This document shows positions 5,816-6,636 of a stretch of DNA of 6,636 bases, piece by piece. The notes under the pieces are model-generated. The model worked only from the letters and a program-made list of their open reading frames with translations, did not search any database and was not told the origin of the DNA. How positions within the stretch are numbered: position 1 is the first letter of the stretch; the number at the start of each line of letters is the position of its first letter. Source of the stretch: Bacteroidales bacterium (GTDB taxonomy: Bacteria > Bacteroidota > Bacteroidia > Bacteroidales > NBLH01); the NCBI GenBank assembly GCA_029210905.1, contig JARGGF010000259.1:1-6636 (forward strand), written 5' to 3'. A program made the position numbers and the translations under genes.

Positions 5816-6598
5816 ATGCAAATGAATACTAAAGACTGGAACCCTAATTTATACCTCAAATTTGGAAAAGAAAGAATTCAACCCTCCATTGATTTAGTTA
5901 TGCGTATTGAAATGGATGAACCATCAACTATAATCGATATTGGTTGCGGCCCAGGCAACAGCACACAAATTTTGGCTCATCGATGGCCTGATGCTGAGAT
6001 AGTTGGCATAGATAATTCGCCAGCAATGATTGAAAAAGCAAAATCAGACTATTCCAATCAAAATTGGTATGTAGTTGATGCCGATAAAGATGAAATTGAA
6101 GGTAAATACGATATTGTTTTTTCAAACGCAGTCATTCAATGGATTCCGGACCATCCTAAACTTTTCAAAAAGTTTTACAACCTACTCACAAACAACGGTT
6201 TAATTGCAATACAGGTTCCCATATTTTGGGATATGCCTTTAGGAAAAGCTATTGCAAATGTTGCCAGCCAAAACCAGTGGGCTTCAAAAACAAAAGGAGC
6301 AACAAAACAATTCACCATTCACGATTACCACTTCTACTATGATATTTTATCCGAAATCTTTAAATCTGTTGATATTTGGGAATCACATTATATGCATGTA
6401 GTTGATTCTCATCTATCAATATTGGAAATGATTAGAAGTACAGGTCTCCGGCCATTCCATAACCTACTTGAAAAAGATACTGATAAACAGGCATTTGAAG
6501 ATATGGTACTAAGACATATTGAAAAGGATTATCCGCTGCAAAAAAATGGAAAAGTGCTGTTACCATTTAAACGATTATTTTTTATTGCAAAAAAATGA
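5816..6598 (+). CDS. tam: Trans-aconitate 2-methyltransferase
   Basis: Predicted 260-residue cytosolic SAM-dependent methyltransferase. Tam methylates trans-aconitate, a by-product that inhibits the citrate cycle, to its monomethyl ester. Similarity to E. coli Tam runs end to end: KDWNPNLYLKFGKER at the start, SAM motif I DIGCGPGNST (41-50), acidic motif GIDNSPAMI (64-72), SNAVIQWIPDH (103-113), YYDILSE (174-180), VDIWESHYMHV (185-195), STGLRPF (208-214) and the ending DYPLQKNGKVLLPFKRLFFIAKK. Length is about that of the E. coli protein (252). Two ATGs compete, 5816 and 5822; the second gives MNTKDWNP, closer to the E. coli MSDWNP start, and is slightly preferred biologically. No Shine-Dalgarno or clear promoter was seen. 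The gene is separated by 89 bases from its upstream neighbour and looks intact. Confidence 0.92.
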   Translation: MQMNTKDWNPNLYLKFGKERIQPSIDLVMRIEMDEPSTIIDIGCGPGNSTQILAHRWPDAEIVGIDNSPAMIEKAKSDYSNQNWYVVDADKDEIEGKYDIVFSNAVIQWIPDHPKLFKKFYNLLTNNGLIAIQVPIFWDMPLGKAIANVASQNQWASKTKGATKQFTIHDYHFYYDILSEIFKSVDIWESHYMHVVDSHLSILEMIRSTGLRPFHNLLEKDTDKQAFEDMVLRHIEKDYPLQKNGKVLLPFKRLFFIAKK

Positions 6599-6636
6599 TC
6601 AGGCAAAAGTTTCAATTAATAATTTTCTATACTAAT

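Overview
The window looks like low-GC Bacteroidota chromosome. Evidence: start codons lack Shine-Dalgarno sequences, -7 elements of the Bacteroidota form TAnnTTTG lie upstream of two transcription units (about 72-79 and 2756-2763), the RHS-core fragment is of a type common in that phylum, and short lipoproteins are frequent. No tRNA, rRNA, CRISPR array or intact insertion sequence was seen. All intact genes read on the plus strand, mostly as short separate units divided by AT-rich spacers, as expected of an accessory region rather than a housekeeping operon.

Layout. 1-258 is a leader with a good promoter and a long 5' UTR. 259-846 encodes a LEA14/WHy-like lipoprotein. 857-1615 is the 3' end of an RHS (polymorphic toxin) gene: about 45 residues of RHS core followed by a tip domain whose His and Cys motifs suggest a permuted papain-like (LRAT/NlpC-P60-type) fold. 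A small lipoprotein (1648-2169) follows closely and could be its immunity partner. A strong symmetrical terminator (2193-2226) ends this unit and would also serve a decayed minus-strand gene ending at 2228. 2309-2480 is an unexplained GC-richer block with short repeats. 2781-3325 is a type II toxin-antitoxin pair (RelB-like antitoxin, RelE/ParE toxin) with a 4-base overlap and its own promoter. 3326-3717 holds hairpins but no convincing gene.

3718-5127 is a family 1 glycoside hydrolase (beta-glucosidase-like) with an N-terminal export or anchor signal. 5153-5343 holds a small two-helix membrane protein split by an apparent one-base frameshift. 5466-5726 resembles the Imm35 immunity family and has no toxin beside it. 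5816-6598 is trans-aconitate 2-methyltransferase (tam), recognised by its close match to the E. coli protein.

The theme is conflict and its leftovers: a truncated RHS toxin tail, a candidate immunity lipoprotein, an orphan immunity gene, a toxin-antitoxin pair and decayed fragments, set among two ordinary metabolic enzymes. I see no single co-transcribed multi-gene system. The most novel point is the RHS tip plus lipoprotein pair.
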